Notes: generated by a model not told the origin, from the sequence alone. 64,000 nt of DNA from Mariniflexile fucanivorans (GCF_004341235.1 NZ_SLUP01000002.1:558001-622000), one strand, 5' to 3'; positions 1-9,948 are shown, counted from the stretch's first letter. Translations and numbers: made by a program.

Positions 1-2519
1 AATTTAACTAAATACTCAAAAACCCCATATGTAATAAGTATTACCAAAAACACCCATAGGGATATACTCCACCATCTTAAATACCATGGTGCTAAAACTT
101 TTATAGTGAAATTTTCTATGTTTGTGGTCCAAACCCCATCGCCGTTAGCGCCTTTATATATAAAATTGTAGGTACCTGGGCTTAAATTGGTGTAAGTTGC
201 AGTTGTTTTTCCTGCATCAACTTCAATCCAATCTTTATTGACACCTTCTAACTTATAAGCTAATTTATTTTTGTTTGGAGTTGCACTGTGCTGTACAATA
301 ATATCCAATGATATATTTCTACTATTATGCCCAAGAACTAATGTTTTAGTATCTGAAATTGAGCGTTCTAGTACCACTTTATTATTAACTTTTTTTCCAA
401 CTACAATGGGTTGGTTGTTTATTTTTAATCGAGAGATTAATATTTTTGGGGTGATCTCGTTTTTATGGATTTGATTTGGGTTGAAAATAGTTAAACCGCC
501 AACACCTCCCATTAACATCGTCCCTTTTTTTGTTTTTAAATAAGCCGATTGCCTAAAATTATTACTTAAAATACCGTTGTTTACATCATAAAAATCGAAT
601 GTTTCTTTTAAAGGATCAAAGTAGCCAATTCCCATATCGGTGCTTAACCATAGATGCCCTTTATCATCTTCTAATATACCGTATATAGCTTCATCACGAA
701 GACCTTCTTTTCTATGGTAATTCTTAATTTTTTTAGGTTCTCCCGAAAAATTTAATTGAATTCTTGTTAAACCTCCTCCAAATGTTCCCAGCCATATATC
801 TTTATTTGCACTTTTGTGTATAGACATAATACGGTTGTTGCCAATTTTTAATTTAGATGATGTTGACGTTATGTGGTTTTTTACTAACCAAGAACCGTTT
901 TTATTTACGACCCTGAAAACACCATTAACGGTTATAAACCAATAATTTCCAAAATCGTCTTTTAAATAATCATTAATTTGGTTATCGTTGCCTATGGCAA
1001 ACAATGGTTTTTCGGCTTCTAAAGGTGTGTTTCTTAAAATATTTTCCCAAGGATTATTTAATATAAATACTTGAGAGCCTCCTATTATAATTTGATTGGA
1101 TTGGATTTGATCAATTAACCGGTAAAAAATGGGATTTACTAGCTTTCCTTCAACCTTAATTTGTAGACTTTTTAGGTTATCATTTTTTTCATCATACACA
1201 TATAGTCCTTCGTTGGTGCTAATCCACCAATATCCTTTATGGTCTTGATAAATACGTAAGACCCATTGGTTCTTTAACTTACTCAACTGATTTTTGAACC
1301 GCTCAAAATGAATCTGATTTCCTGTTTGGATATTTAGTTTTTCCTCAGTTCTGCAAATGGTACTCTCGAAAAAGGAAATCCAAATTTTCCCGTCGGAAGC
1401 TTCTGTTATATCTGTAATTAAATTACTAGAGAGCGATTCGTCATCATAAGGATTATGATAATAATTTTGAAAAGGTTTTTGGTTTTTATCAAATTTATTC
1501 AACCCTCCTTGGGCTGTTCCAATCCATAAAACACCAAAAGCATCTTCAAAAAAACAATTTACTCGGTTACTCGTTAATCCATTGTTATATTTGGAATCGA
1601 ACTTAAAGGCTATGAATTCCGATTTGCTGACATCATAATATAAAGTACCATTTTTTCTGGTTCCAATCCATAATTTTTTCTCCTTATCCAGATATAATGA
1701 TAAAATATTATATGAAGTCTCAAAATCCTCTTGATCCGAAGTAAAATACGACCCTATGGTAATTAAACGACTGTTTTCTTGAAACGTTTGATAAAGCCCT
1801 GAATTTGTTCCAATCCATAATGTGTTATCAACCTCAAGTATTTTTTTTATGTTAACAATATTCGAGTCTAATTGAAGCTCTAAAATTCCGAAAGTATAAT
1901 TTTCGTTTTCATTAAAATCTAATTTATAAACTTTACTATTGGTGGCAACCAACAATCCTTTATTTGAGTGAAATACTAAATCTGTAATAGCATTTCTTCC
2001 CAATTCTTTTTCTAAATTGATTTCAGCAATTTTATCTACTTTTTCTAAGTCATTATTACCTGAGTCATATACCTCTATTTTACTATCTCCAGCTACCCAA
2101 ACCCGGTTTTTAGAATCTTCTATTATAAAAAGGCCTTTTTTAGTAGATTTTTTTATAGGTATAAACTGCTCTTTATCTGTTAAATACAAACATAAGCCTT
2201 CTCTTGTTCCAATCCATAACCGACCTTTAGAATCGGTAAAAAGATTTGACACATAGTTATTAATTAAAGATTCCGGTTCATCATAATTTTGGTAATAATA
2301 ATCAAATGAATATCCATCATACCTAACCAAACCATTTGGGGTGCCAATCCACAAATAACCTTTTGAATCTGAAGTAATTGCATGTATGGTATTTTGATAA
2401 AACCCTTGTTCACTCTTAAAGGACTCTATTCGTTGATTACTTAGCCTAACATTTTTTGTTTGCGCATAATTAAAGCTTATGTACAAAAATGTTAACAGAT
2501 AAATTATCCTTACTTTCAT
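1..2519 (-). CDS. Beta-propeller / triple-tyrosine sensor-regulator, 3' end cut by window (hybrid two-component or LuxR type)
   Basis: The reading frame is open from the ATG at 2519 to the window edge, about 839 codons, so the C-terminus is missing. It starts with a signal peptide ending near NYAQ. A long run of Reg_prop propeller repeats follows, with recurrent LWIGT-like motifs. Next comes a Y_Y_Y domain and one membrane helix (around WWSISLWVFLVILITYG) just before the edge. This is the periplasmic sensor half of hybrid two-component systems and related regulators that control polysaccharide utilisation loci in Bacteroidota; they usually bind an oligosaccharide released from the target glycan. 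The cytoplasmic half is outside the window, so I cannot tell a kinase-receiver-AraC protein from a simple LuxR-type one. It lies 141 bp downstream of the GH29 gene, and I infer it controls the sulfatase/fucosidase module. Confidence 0.85.
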   Translation of the reverse strand, partial: MKVRIIYLLTFLYISFNYAQTKNVRLSNQRIESFKSEQGFYQNTIHAITSDSKGYLWIGTPNGLVRYDGYSFDYYYQNYDEPESLINNYVSNLFTDSKGRLWIGTREGLCLYLTDKEQFIPIKKSTKKGLFIIEDSKNRVWVAGDSKIEVYDSGNNDLEKVDKIAEINLEKELGRNAITDLVFHSNKGLLVATNSKVYKLDFNENENYTFGILELQLDSNIVNIKKILEVDNTLWIGTNSGLYQTFQENSRLITIGSYFTSDQEDFETSYNILSLYLDKEKKLWIGTRKNGTLYYDVSKSEFIAFKFDSKYNNGLTSNRVNCFFEDAFGVLWIGTAQGGLNKFDKNQKPFQNYYHNPYDDESLSSNLITDITEASDGKIWISFFESTICRTEEKLNIQTGNQIHFERFKNQLSKLKNQWVLRIYQDHKGYWWISTNEGLYVYDEKNDNLKSLQIKVEGKLVNPIFYRLIDQIQSNQIIIGGSQVFILNNPWENILRNTPLEAEKPLFAIGNDNQINDYLKDDFGNYWFITVNGVFRVVNKNGSWLVKNHITSTSSKLKIGNNRIMSIHKSANKDIWLGTFGGGLTRIQLNFSGEPKKIKNYHRKEGLRDEAIYGILEDDKGHLWLSTDMGIGYFDPLKETFDFYDVNNGILSNNFRQSAYLKTKKGTMLMGGVGGLTIFNPNQIHKNEITPKILISRLKINNQPIVVGKKVNNKVVLERSISDTKTLVLGHNSRNISLDIIVQHSATPNKNKLAYKLEGVNKDWIEVDAGKTTATYTNLSPGTYNFIYKGANGDGVWTTNIENFTIKVLAPWYLRWWSISLWVFLVILITYGVFEYLVK

Positions 2520-2660
2520 GTTTTATACTGCATTAAAAACTAATATTTTATTCAATTAAAAGACAAAAAATTCTACCACTATTGCGTTACTTTAATAACT
2601 TTTTTAAAAGTTAAAGAACCTTTTTAAATAATTTAATTTGAACTCAAACTTACACATTAA

Positions 2661-4508
2661 TTACTTCAATGCCATTACAATTTTAACAACAAATCCATTT
2701 TCGTTACTTTCTATTCCTTTTAGGTTAACTTTAAGTCCGGTTTCGTTTTGATTCCATTCCACTTCATTATCATTTCCAAGAATTTTAACACCTGTAATTT
2801 TACCAATATCTTTTTTGAAAGACTTAATTGTAATTTCCCCCAAAGGTTTAACAAGTGAAATAGCATACACGTTATTTTCTTTAGTTGTGAACCAAAAATC
2901 ATTGGAAGTAAATGTTTTTTTAAATCCTTTTCCTTCCCTATGGGTTGTTCCGTCCAACAAAGTTTCTTCTTGCCCTTCGCTACTACTTATGCTCCATCTT
3001 TTTGTTCCATAAATAGCTTCGCCATTGGTGTGCATCCACGTTCCAACTTCCCTTAAGATATTTTTACTTTCTACAGGTACATCACCCTTTCCGTCTGGTC
3101 CAATATTCAACAAATAATTCCCACCTTTTGAAGCAATATCAACAATATAATACAGGGTTTCCTTGGTGCTTTTCCAATCGTGGTCGTAAGATTTGAATCC
3201 CCATGAATTATTGGTAGTACCACAGGTTTCCCAATATTTGTTTACAACTTCATTGGCTGATGGAATTTTATTGTCGCCCGCATCTTCATAATCACCAAAC
3301 CCCCAACCTATTCTTCGGTTTACTAAAATATGCGGGTTCAAATCATACACCATTTTATAGAATTTAAAAGATTGATCTTCGGTTATAAACCCTTCACCAT
3401 CAAACCAAATCAGCTTCAGTTCTGGTAACATACTAATCAATTCCTTTATTTGAGGATAGGCTTTACTTTCTAAATATTCAGCATGTGTATTCGGACTAGG
3501 ATCCCATAAATTTTTACCCGACGGATGTGTGTAAATGCCCAAAGAATCGTTTACTTTTTTAATGTTTGCGTAGTTTCCGTCTGTACCATCCATCCAATCG
3601 TTTCCATGCGAATAATATACCCCAAAATCCAATTCTTCCGCTAAACAAGCGTCGTACAGTTCTTTAACTAAATCTCCTTTATATGGAGTAGCATCTGCCA
3701 TGTCGTATTCAGAATATTTTGAATCGAATAAGGCAAAACCGTCGTGGTGTTTTGAGGTAATAACTACATATTTCATACCGGCATCTTTAGCTAGTTTTGC
3801 AATGTTTTGCGCGAAAGATTTATCAGGATTAAAGGTTTTTGCCAATTCTTTATACTCGTTACGAGAAATTTGAAATGCGTGCATTAACCATTCAGCTACT
3901 TTTGGCCCTGGCTGAGACACATCATTAATTTTCACACCATTCCAAATTCCACCCGCTTGGGAATACAGTCCCCAATGGATGAACATCCCAAACTTGGCTT
4001 CTTTGAACCAATTTAAAGCCGCTTTTTTTTCGGGTGATTGATGCATTGCCAACCATTCTTCATCATACTTTCCGGAGCCCATGGGGTTTTTATAATGGGG
4101 AATGATTCTTATTTTATTAAAATCTGATTTTGTCTCTATTGAAATAATCTGATTTCCTGTATTAGAGAATTTAACTGTTTTTTGAAACTCTGAAACTATT
4201 TTATTGGAATTGATTTTATAATCGGCATGTAATACTTCTTTAAACTTTTGTCCTGCAACTTCAACAGAAACGGTATCGGTTGGCAACTTATCGAACACCA
4301 TTTGAACAACATAATCGGCAGGATGTTTTACATCAAATTTCCAAGTGAATTTATCGGCTTCTTGAGTTGTGTTTGATTTTTCTAAAACTATCCAATTGGT
4401 GGTTTGATCAAACGGTTTTTCATTTACTGCTTCATTCTTTGGAGTATTTTTACAAGAAAAAATAGCGAAAATGAAGATTAAAACTGTTATATATTTTAGT
4501 GTTTTCAT
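2661..4508 (-). CDS. GH29 alpha-L-fucosidase family lipoprotein
   Basis: A 615-residue protein with a lipoprotein signal (FAIFSC, Cys19), so probably anchored in the outer membrane or periplasm. Residues about 30-150 form an extra N-terminal beta-rich region. The GH29 barrel starts near residue 163 with the family signatures FGMFIHWG, EWLM and VVITSKHHDGFALFDS. The expected catalytic nucleophile is Asp370 in LIWFDGEG. GH29 enzymes hydrolyse alpha-L-fucosyl linkages by a retaining mechanism. The general acid cannot be assigned from the sequence alone, and the exact linkage is unknown. It follows a sulfatase gene by 73 bp on the same strand and precedes a sensor-regulator, which fits depolymerisation of a sulfated fucose-containing glycan. 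Some GH29 members accept other sugars, so fucose specificity is inferred. Confidence 0.9.
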   Translation of the reverse strand: MKTLKYITVLIFIFAIFSCKNTPKNEAVNEKPFDQTTNWIVLEKSNTTQEADKFTWKFDVKHPADYVVQMVFDKLPTDTVSVEVAGQKFKEVLHADYKINSNKIVSEFQKTVKFSNTGNQIISIETKSDFNKIRIIPHYKNPMGSGKYDEEWLAMHQSPEKKAALNWFKEAKFGMFIHWGLYSQAGGIWNGVKINDVSQPGPKVAEWLMHAFQISRNEYKELAKTFNPDKSFAQNIAKLAKDAGMKYVVITSKHHDGFALFDSKYSEYDMADATPYKGDLVKELYDACLAEELDFGVYYSHGNDWMDGTDGNYANIKKVNDSLGIYTHPSGKNLWDPSPNTHAEYLESKAYPQIKELISMLPELKLIWFDGEGFITEDQSFKFYKMVYDLNPHILVNRRIGWGFGDYEDAGDNKIPSANEVVNKYWETCGTTNNSWGFKSYDHDWKSTKETLYYIVDIASKGGNYLLNIGPDGKGDVPVESKNILREVGTWMHTNGEAIYGTKRWSISSSEGQEETLLDGTTHREGKGFKKTFTSNDFWFTTKENNVYAISLVKPLGEITIKSFKKDIGKITGVKILGNDNEVEWNQNETGLKVNLKGIESNENGFVVKIVMALK

Positions 4509-4581
4509 TATATAAACTCACGTTGTTTATTGGTAAATGGCAACTAACCTTAACGGAATAATTCCCACAGACCCTTCTAAA

Positions 4582-6081
4582 TTAATTAAATTCAGGACTC
4601 CAATCTGGAATACCTTTTTCTTTTAATTGTTTACTATATCGAACATGCAAAGGTTGCTCATCCACTTTCGGACGGTTTTCATTTACCATTAAAGGAATGG
4701 ATTCATTCCACCAATTATCATAAGGAATTTTGAAAGTAGAAATAACCTCTGGATGCGCATCAAAAACGTTTGTTGTTTCCCCTGGGTCTGAAGCTATATC
4801 ATACAATTGATTGTTGTTAACAAAACGCCATTTTTGATTTCTTACTGCAAATGATTTATATTGAGCTTCATCGATTTCACCTGTAGCCCAACGTCCGCAA
4901 TGAGTAAACATCAAACGGTCTTCCCATTTAATATTCGAATTTTCCAATAAAGGAACTAAAGATCGTCCTTCCAATGGTTGCATCTTTTCTGGTAGTTTTA
5001 CCCCAGCTAATTCAACAAAAGTTTGATAAATATCAATGTGCGCAGCCAGTTGATCGATATCTTTCCCTTCGGAAAGTACACCTTTCCAATACCAAAAGAA
5101 AGGCACATGGTTTCCGCCTTCATAAGGTGAATTTTTCCCACCTTTTAAATTGGCATTGAAGTGTTTTATTTTTTCTCCATTCAAGGTTCCAGACAAATGT
5201 GTCGCCCCATTATCGGTGGTGAAAATTACCAATGTGTTTTCAAGTGCTTTCCACTCCTCTAATTTTTTCATTAGTCGGCCAAAATTATCATCTATATTTT
5301 CAATCATACCGTACCGTCCAGCTGTTCCTTCATCATAACCTAAATCTAAAAATCGTTTTTTATATTTTTCAGGAGCTATAAGTGGCGCATGTGGTGCATT
5401 TAATGAAATATATGTAAAATACGGTTGTTTGGAATCTATTTTCTTTTTAGTCCACGCCAATGCCGCATCGAAAAACACATCGGTACAAAAACCTTTTGTT
5501 TTTACAATCGTTTCGTTGTGCAATAACACATTATCAAAATATAAATTTTCACTATTGGGAGGAAAATCTCCAAAATTCACTTGACCAATGCCACCAGCGC
5601 CATGTATTAGTACTTCATCAAATCCTCGGTTTTGAGGTAGATACGCATCGGCATCACCTAAATGCCATTTTCCAAAAATACCAGTTTCGTATCCTCCCGC
5701 TTGCAAAGCTTGTGGCAAGGTATAAATATCCAATGCCATTCGTTCTCTTTCTAAAATGGTATGGGTAACACCCGTCCTAAATTCGTGGCGTCCACTCATT
5801 AAAGCGGCACGTGTTGGGGCGCATGTAGGGCTTACATGATATTCGGTAAAACGTGTAGATTTCTTGTAGAACTCATCAATATTTGGTGTTTTTACAACTT
5901 GGTTCCCCATACAGGACAAATCACCCATACCTTGGTCGTCCGTCATAACGAAAATGATATTAGGGCGACTATTTTCTAAAGTTTTTCCTTTCGATTGGGC
6001 AAAACTCACCTGTACCATTACCAAAAGCACAAGGAGTCTTAGGCTTATTTTATTGTTAAATTTCATGATATATTTTTTCAT
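4582..6081 (-). CDS. Family S1 sulfatase (formylglycine-dependent)
   Basis: A 499-residue type I sulfatase with an N-terminal signal peptide ending near SFAQ. The S1 signatures are in order: RPNIIFVMTDDQG (metal-binding aspartates), then CAPTR with Cys87, which is the C-x-P-x-R site converted to formylglycine, and GKWHLG about 50 residues later. The C-terminal metal-site motif FTTDNGATH is also present. It should remove sulfate esters from a glycan in the periplasm or at the cell surface. No maturation enzyme is encoded here, so activation must come from elsewhere in the genome. A second in-frame ATG five codons downstream is an equally good start. It lies between the propeller lipoprotein and the GH29 fucosidase, with gaps of 43 and 73 bp, suggesting one transcript. 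The sulfated sugar position cannot be read from the sequence. Confidence 0.92.
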   Translation of the reverse strand: MKKYIMKFNNKISLRLLVLLVMVQVSFAQSKGKTLENSRPNIIFVMTDDQGMGDLSCMGNQVVKTPNIDEFYKKSTRFTEYHVSPTCAPTRAALMSGRHEFRTGVTHTILERERMALDIYTLPQALQAGGYETGIFGKWHLGDADAYLPQNRGFDEVLIHGAGGIGQVNFGDFPPNSENLYFDNVLLHNETIVKTKGFCTDVFFDAALAWTKKKIDSKQPYFTYISLNAPHAPLIAPEKYKKRFLDLGYDEGTAGRYGMIENIDDNFGRLMKKLEEWKALENTLVIFTTDNGATHLSGTLNGEKIKHFNANLKGGKNSPYEGGNHVPFFWYWKGVLSEGKDIDQLAAHIDIYQTFVELAGVKLPEKMQPLEGRSLVPLLENSNIKWEDRLMFTHCGRWATGEIDEAQYKSFAVRNQKWRFVNNNQLYDIASDPGETTNVFDAHPEVISTFKIPYDNWWNESIPLMVNENRPKVDEQPLHVRYSKQLKEKGIPDWSPEFN

Positions 6082-6124
6082 TTTTTATGTTTGACTGAAT
6101 CAGCCTAATTATTTATATTCTATA

Positions 6125-7171
6125 TTATTTCCAGCCTTCAATTTTTAAGAAAAAACCAGCAGTTGGATCATCATCATGACATGCCAAAAAAAGACATTCC
6201 GGTTCTCCGTTTTTCCATAAAATATTGGGTCTTTCAGTTCTTGCCAACTCCTTATTAAAATAATGAGTATTTGTATTATACCCAATTTCTGGTCTTCCCC
6301 AATCTATACCATCTTTAGATTTATAGATTAATCCTGGACGATTTCCACCAGGTTTTATTTTATCTTGAGGTGTTGGGTTGCCTTCCAAAGCGCTTTTTAC
6401 ATCCATACGATCCTCAACAATCATGTAATACATGCCTTTATAGTAAAACGCATAAGGGTCTTCAATATCCAATTTTTCATTCGCATAACTAATTAAGGGA
6501 TTGTTAGGATAATTTACATAAGGACCTTCTAGCTTATCACTTGTTGCCATAGAAATTTCTCTGTATTGTTTGGGCGCATATTTATCGGAAATTGACTTAT
6601 AATAGATTCTAAACCTACCATCAGTATCTACTACAAAAGTAGGATTGGAAGCGTGGATAATATTGGAGCCATCGGACTGTTTTCCAGAAGCTTTAAGAAT
6701 AGGATTAAAGGGGCTTTCCGTCCAAGGACCATATAGTGATTTTGAAGTAGCTATCCCTATTTCTTGATTGACTCTTGGCGTTGATGCATTCTTGAGCAAA
6801 TAAACAAGAACATAAGTATCTTTAACCTTCGATATTTGTGGGTTATGGTATGTTGCGGTTTTACTAGCAAACGTAGTATCTACAAAAGTATAGGGACCTT
6901 CTGGTTTATCGGCTGTAAAATGCACTATTTTGCTATTTTTTATCCAACTACCATTATTAGGTATGGTAGACATAAATATGTGTAATTTTCCATTTTCATC
7001 ATACATGGGTGCCATACACCAGTTCCACCAACCATCTTCTGCAGGCAAAATGTATTTACCAGCTACAAGCGATTTACTAAAAGAGGATTCTTTTATCGAT
7101 AAATTTTGCTTACAGGAAAGTACTATTAGTATAATGCAAACTACACATATTATTTTAATGGCGTATTTCAT
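6125..7171 (-). CDS. Five-bladed beta-propeller glycoside hydrolase-like lipoprotein (GH43/GH117-type fold)
   Basis: A 348-residue protein with a lipoprotein signal (IVLSC, Cys20). Propeller-type glycosidase motifs recur: GPY and GPW blade signatures (EGPYTF, YGPWTE, EGPYVN), HASNPTF, and DIEDPYAFYYKGMYY, where the Asp of EDP may be catalytic. This is the fold of families GH43, GH117 and relatives. The usual N-terminal GH43 base motif is replaced by GWWNWCMAP, so I do not assign a family or substrate. It lies between two sulfatases and was probably transcribed with them. It is preceded by a 185-bp gap that carries a LacI-type operator-like palindrome. In such loci, proteins of this shape commonly act on anhydro-, deoxy- or sulfated sugars, which is inference here. 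Confidence 0.7.
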   Translation of the reverse strand: MKYAIKIICVVCIILIVLSCKQNLSIKESSFSKSLVAGKYILPAEDGWWNWCMAPMYDENGKLHIFMSTIPNNGSWIKNSKIVHFTADKPEGPYTFVDTTFASKTATYHNPQISKVKDTYVLVYLLKNASTPRVNQEIGIATSKSLYGPWTESPFNPILKASGKQSDGSNIIHASNPTFVVDTDGRFRIYYKSISDKYAPKQYREISMATSDKLEGPYVNYPNNPLISYANEKLDIEDPYAFYYKGMYYMIVEDRMDVKSALEGNPTPQDKIKPGGNRPGLIYKSKDGIDWGRPEIGYNTNTHYFNKELARTERPNILWKNGEPECLFLACHDDDPTAGFFLKIEGWK

Positions 7172-7206
7172 TTTTCATGATTTTCTACAAAATTTCGAAA
7201 AAATCA

Positions 7207-7221
7207 TTGAAAACGCTTACT
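7207..7221. promoter_or_regulatory. LacI-family operator-like palindrome
   Basis: TTGAAAACGCTTACT matches the general LacI/cre-type pattern WTGNAANCGNWNNCW at every fixed position and is centred on CG. It lies 36-50 bp upstream of the propeller lipoprotein start at 7171, in a 185-bp gap. A related but one-base-shorter sequence, ATGTAACGTTTTCAT, is at 7328-7342. No LacI-type gene is in the window, so a regulator from elsewhere would be needed. A chance match in AT-rich DNA is possible. Confidence 0.35.
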
Positions 7222-7356
7222 CAAATCCACCAATATTTTGCTCAATTTCTTATAAATGACATAAAACACATTGATTTTTAATAATTTGGCAATATTTTAT
7301 AGAATTCGACCTATGTACTTTTGAAATATGTAACGTTTTCATTAATCGCTCCATGA

Positions 7357-9048
7357 TTATAATTTTGTGTCTTTATCTGTTATAGGGTTGTAAGAAGTAC
7401 CTGTGTGCCCACGTAATTTTTCAAATTGTATATATGAGTTTTCAACTTTTTTTGATAGTGTTTCCTCAAATTCCTTGCTGGTAACTTGGTACTGGGTTTG
7501 TAAAGCCAGTAATTTTTTGTGAAGCATTGTTTTAACTTCGGTATATTCTGAATTATCAATAACATTTTTAAGCTCTTGTGGATCTTTTTCTAAGTCATAA
7601 AGTTCCCATTCATCAATATCATCATACACATGAATGAGTTTATAACGTTTTGTTCTAACGCCATACATTTTTTTTACCATATGAAATGCTGGATAATCAT
7701 AATAATGATAATAAATAGCATCTCTAAAATCGTCTGAATTTTGTTTTTGTTCCAGTAAGGGTCTTAACGATTTACCTTGCATATCTTCAGGGATTTGAAC
7801 ATGTGCGTAATCTAAAAATGTTTCGGCAAAATCGATATTTTGGGTTAATGCATTAATAACAGTACCTTTTTTTATGCCGTTGGGATATTTCATTACAAGA
7901 GGCATGCTTAAAGATTCTTCATACATAAAGCGCTTATCAAACCAACCTTTCTCACCTAAATAAAAACCTTGATCGGTGGTATATATCACAATGGTATTTT
8001 CAGATAAACCATTGGCTTCCAAATAATCAAGAATTTTGCCAACACCCTCATCAACCGAAGCTATTGTTGCCAAATAATCTTGCAGATAACGTTGCCCTTT
8101 CCACTCTGCCAATGCTTTCCCTGAAAGATTTGCATCATGAAATGCATCATTTTTTGGTTGATATGCTTTATCCCAAATGGCACGTTGTTCTGCGGTCATT
8201 CTGTCAAAATCTGTAGTCCATGGGTTGTGCGCCAATTCATTACTACCTTTTTCCTTGGTCATTTTAAGGTCATGACCTTCATACATGTCTTGATAAATTG
8301 TTTGTAGTTGCTCTTTAGAGGCCGTTGAACCTTCATGAGAAGTGAAATAAGTATCAGGAAGCGGAAATTTAACAGCATCATACTTATTTAAATGTCTCAA
8401 TGCTGGCATCCAATTTCTGTGCGGCGCTTTATGATGTAGCATAAGCATAAAAGGTTGCTTACTGTTTTTTACGTTGTCTAGATATTTTATGGCATCATCT
8501 GTAATAATATCGGTGGCATACCCTTCTATTCTTGTGGTATCAATTTTCTGGGTTTTTTCATTTATGGCAATAAAATCTGGATTATAATAATTGCCTTGAT
8601 CGGTTAAAATATGCCAGTAATTGAACCCTTGCGGAAGTCCGTCCAAATGCCATTTACCAATCATTCCTGTGTTATAACCTGCTTTTTGGAGTAATTTTGG
8701 AAATGTTTGTTGATTCCCATCAAAGGTATCACCATTCATTCTAAATCCGTTAATATGGCTGAACTTACCCGTTAAAACCACAGCTCTACTAGGGCCGCAA
8801 ATAGAATTGGTGCAAAAATTATTTTTAAACAAAGCACCTTCTTTAGCTATTCTATCAATATTGGGGGTTGGAGCTAATTTACTAATTGGGTGTTCATAGG
8901 CACTAATGGCTTGAGTTGCATGATCATCTGCCATGATGTATATGATATTGGGTTGTTTTAACTGTGGAATTTCAGCTTTTTGTACTGGTTTTTGTCCACA
9001 AGATTGCAGTATAAGCGCCATACAAACTACATAAATTGATGTCCTCAT
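7357..9048 (-). CDS. Family S1 sulfatase lipoprotein
   Basis: A 563-residue sulfatase with a lipoprotein signal (ILQSC, Cys17). It shows QPNIIYIMADDHA at the N-terminal metal site, the formylglycine motif CGPSR with Cys84, GKWHLDG, and the C-terminal metal site IYTTDQGFYLGEKGWFDKRF. This last motif, together with the late LYDLEKDPQELKN segment, is typical of the S1 group containing iduronate- and N-acetylglucosamine-6-sulfatases. Subfamily and regiospecificity are not certain. It overlaps the upstream esterase by four bases, so translation is probably coupled. It differs clearly from the other sulfatase in this locus, so the two probably remove sulfates at different positions. The 185-bp gap after it contains a possible operator for the next gene. 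Confidence 0.92.
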   Translation of the reverse strand: MRTSIYVVCMALILQSCGQKPVQKAEIPQLKQPNIIYIMADDHATQAISAYEHPISKLAPTPNIDRIAKEGALFKNNFCTNSICGPSRAVVLTGKFSHINGFRMNGDTFDGNQQTFPKLLQKAGYNTGMIGKWHLDGLPQGFNYWHILTDQGNYYNPDFIAINEKTQKIDTTRIEGYATDIITDDAIKYLDNVKNSKQPFMLMLHHKAPHRNWMPALRHLNKYDAVKFPLPDTYFTSHEGSTASKEQLQTIYQDMYEGHDLKMTKEKGSNELAHNPWTTDFDRMTAEQRAIWDKAYQPKNDAFHDANLSGKALAEWKGQRYLQDYLATIASVDEGVGKILDYLEANGLSENTIVIYTTDQGFYLGEKGWFDKRFMYEESLSMPLVMKYPNGIKKGTVINALTQNIDFAETFLDYAHVQIPEDMQGKSLRPLLEQKQNSDDFRDAIYYHYYDYPAFHMVKKMYGVRTKRYKLIHVYDDIDEWELYDLEKDPQELKNVIDNSEYTEVKTMLHKKLLALQTQYQVTSKEFEETLSKKVENSYIQFEKLRGHTGTSYNPITDKDTKL

Positions 9049-9932
9049 AATGTTTTAGTTTTTATAATTTTAGTTTGTACAACCTCGCTATTTAAAACAG
9101 TTTTCTCAAAGAATTCAAAAATTTCATCAAGTTCATCCATTGGAATTTTTGCAACCTCATGCATACCTCCTTTTACAATCTTGAAATAATATGAAGTTTC
9201 AAATGCATCAAGTTTTTCTGCTATAATTTTAGATCCATCCAGCATGAGATATCCAGGTTTTTCAGGGTCGCATAAATGATGTGGCGCACTAGCAAAAGGG
9301 ACCAATTGATCTGCAGTGCCATGAAACAGAACACTAGGTAAAGCATTAGCTTTTGTTATATAACTGGCATTAACCACCGCCCCAGCAAATGACAATACGC
9401 CGGCAAATTTCACGTCTTCATACTTATTAAGATTATCAACAAAATAAGGTTTCATATAAACTGAATTTAAAATTCCTTCAGCACCTGCACTACTGCCACC
9501 AGCAATAATTTTTGTAGTATCAACGTTTAACATTTCAGCATTTTCAACAACAAAAGCAGCGGCATCCAAATAATCGATAGTGGCTTGTTTGAAAGTCTCA
9601 ATTTTATCTACTTTTGGACATAAGCAACTAAATTGGGTCTCGCTACCTGTTCGCAACAATCTATAAGAAACAGAAATACCTATATAACCAAATTTTGTAA
9701 CCGCTCCACAAAGTTGTGCATCGTCTACATAATCTCTTGAACCTATTGAAAACCCACCACCATGCATCCAAAGCAATGTTGGCAATTTAGTATTAACCTC
9801 AATGTTTTCGGGTCTATACACATCCAATTTTAAGGTGTCTTTTTCTTTTATGTTATAGGTATAAGTTGTTTTAGTTTGAGCCAGGAATGGCGATGCAAAG
9901 CTTAAAAAAATAATTACTACAATATATTTCAT
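9045..9932 (-). CDS. Secreted alpha/beta-hydrolase, carboxylesterase type
   Basis: A 295-residue protein with a signal peptide ending at SPFLAQ. The HGGG oxyanion motif (LWMHGGGFSIG, residues 55-64) and the nucleophile elbow GGSSAG (Ser148) mark the hormone-sensitive-lipase/carboxylesterase type. The likely acid is the Asp of FHGTADQLVPF and the likely base is the His of GGMHEV. It probably removes acyl groups such as acetate or feruloyl from a glycan, but the substrate is not shown. It is the first gene after a strong terminator and overlaps the following sulfatase by four bases, so it opens a second transcription unit of the PUL. The Cys-containing insertion FSCLCP at about residues 101-106 is unusual for this family. 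Confidence 0.8.
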   Translation of the reverse strand: MKYIVVIIFLSFASPFLAQTKTTYTYNIKEKDTLKLDVYRPENIEVNTKLPTLLWMHGGGFSIGSRDYVDDAQLCGAVTKFGYIGISVSYRLLRTGSETQFSCLCPKVDKIETFKQATIDYLDAAAFVVENAEMLNVDTTKIIAGGSSAGAEGILNSVYMKPYFVDNLNKYEDVKFAGVLSFAGAVVNASYITKANALPSVLFHGTADQLVPFASAPHHLCDPEKPGYLMLDGSKIIAEKLDAFETSYYFKIVKGGMHEVAKIPMDELDEIFEFFEKTVLNSEVVQTKIIKTKTL

Positions 9933-9948
9933 CTCATCTAGATTTTCT

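Noticed and set aside
271-474. Short plus-strand ORFs throughout (for example 271-474, 2017-2256, 28748-29086, 45937-46290, 63577-63798)
   Set aside because: All lie antisense within strongly supported minus-strand genes, show no recognisable motif and have hydrophobic, low-complexity sequences typical of reverse-strand reading of AT-rich genes.
2597-2612. AACTTTTTTAAAAGTT palindrome after the GH29 gene as a terminator
   Set aside because: Composed almost only of A and T, so a stable stem is doubtful and chance occurrence likely.
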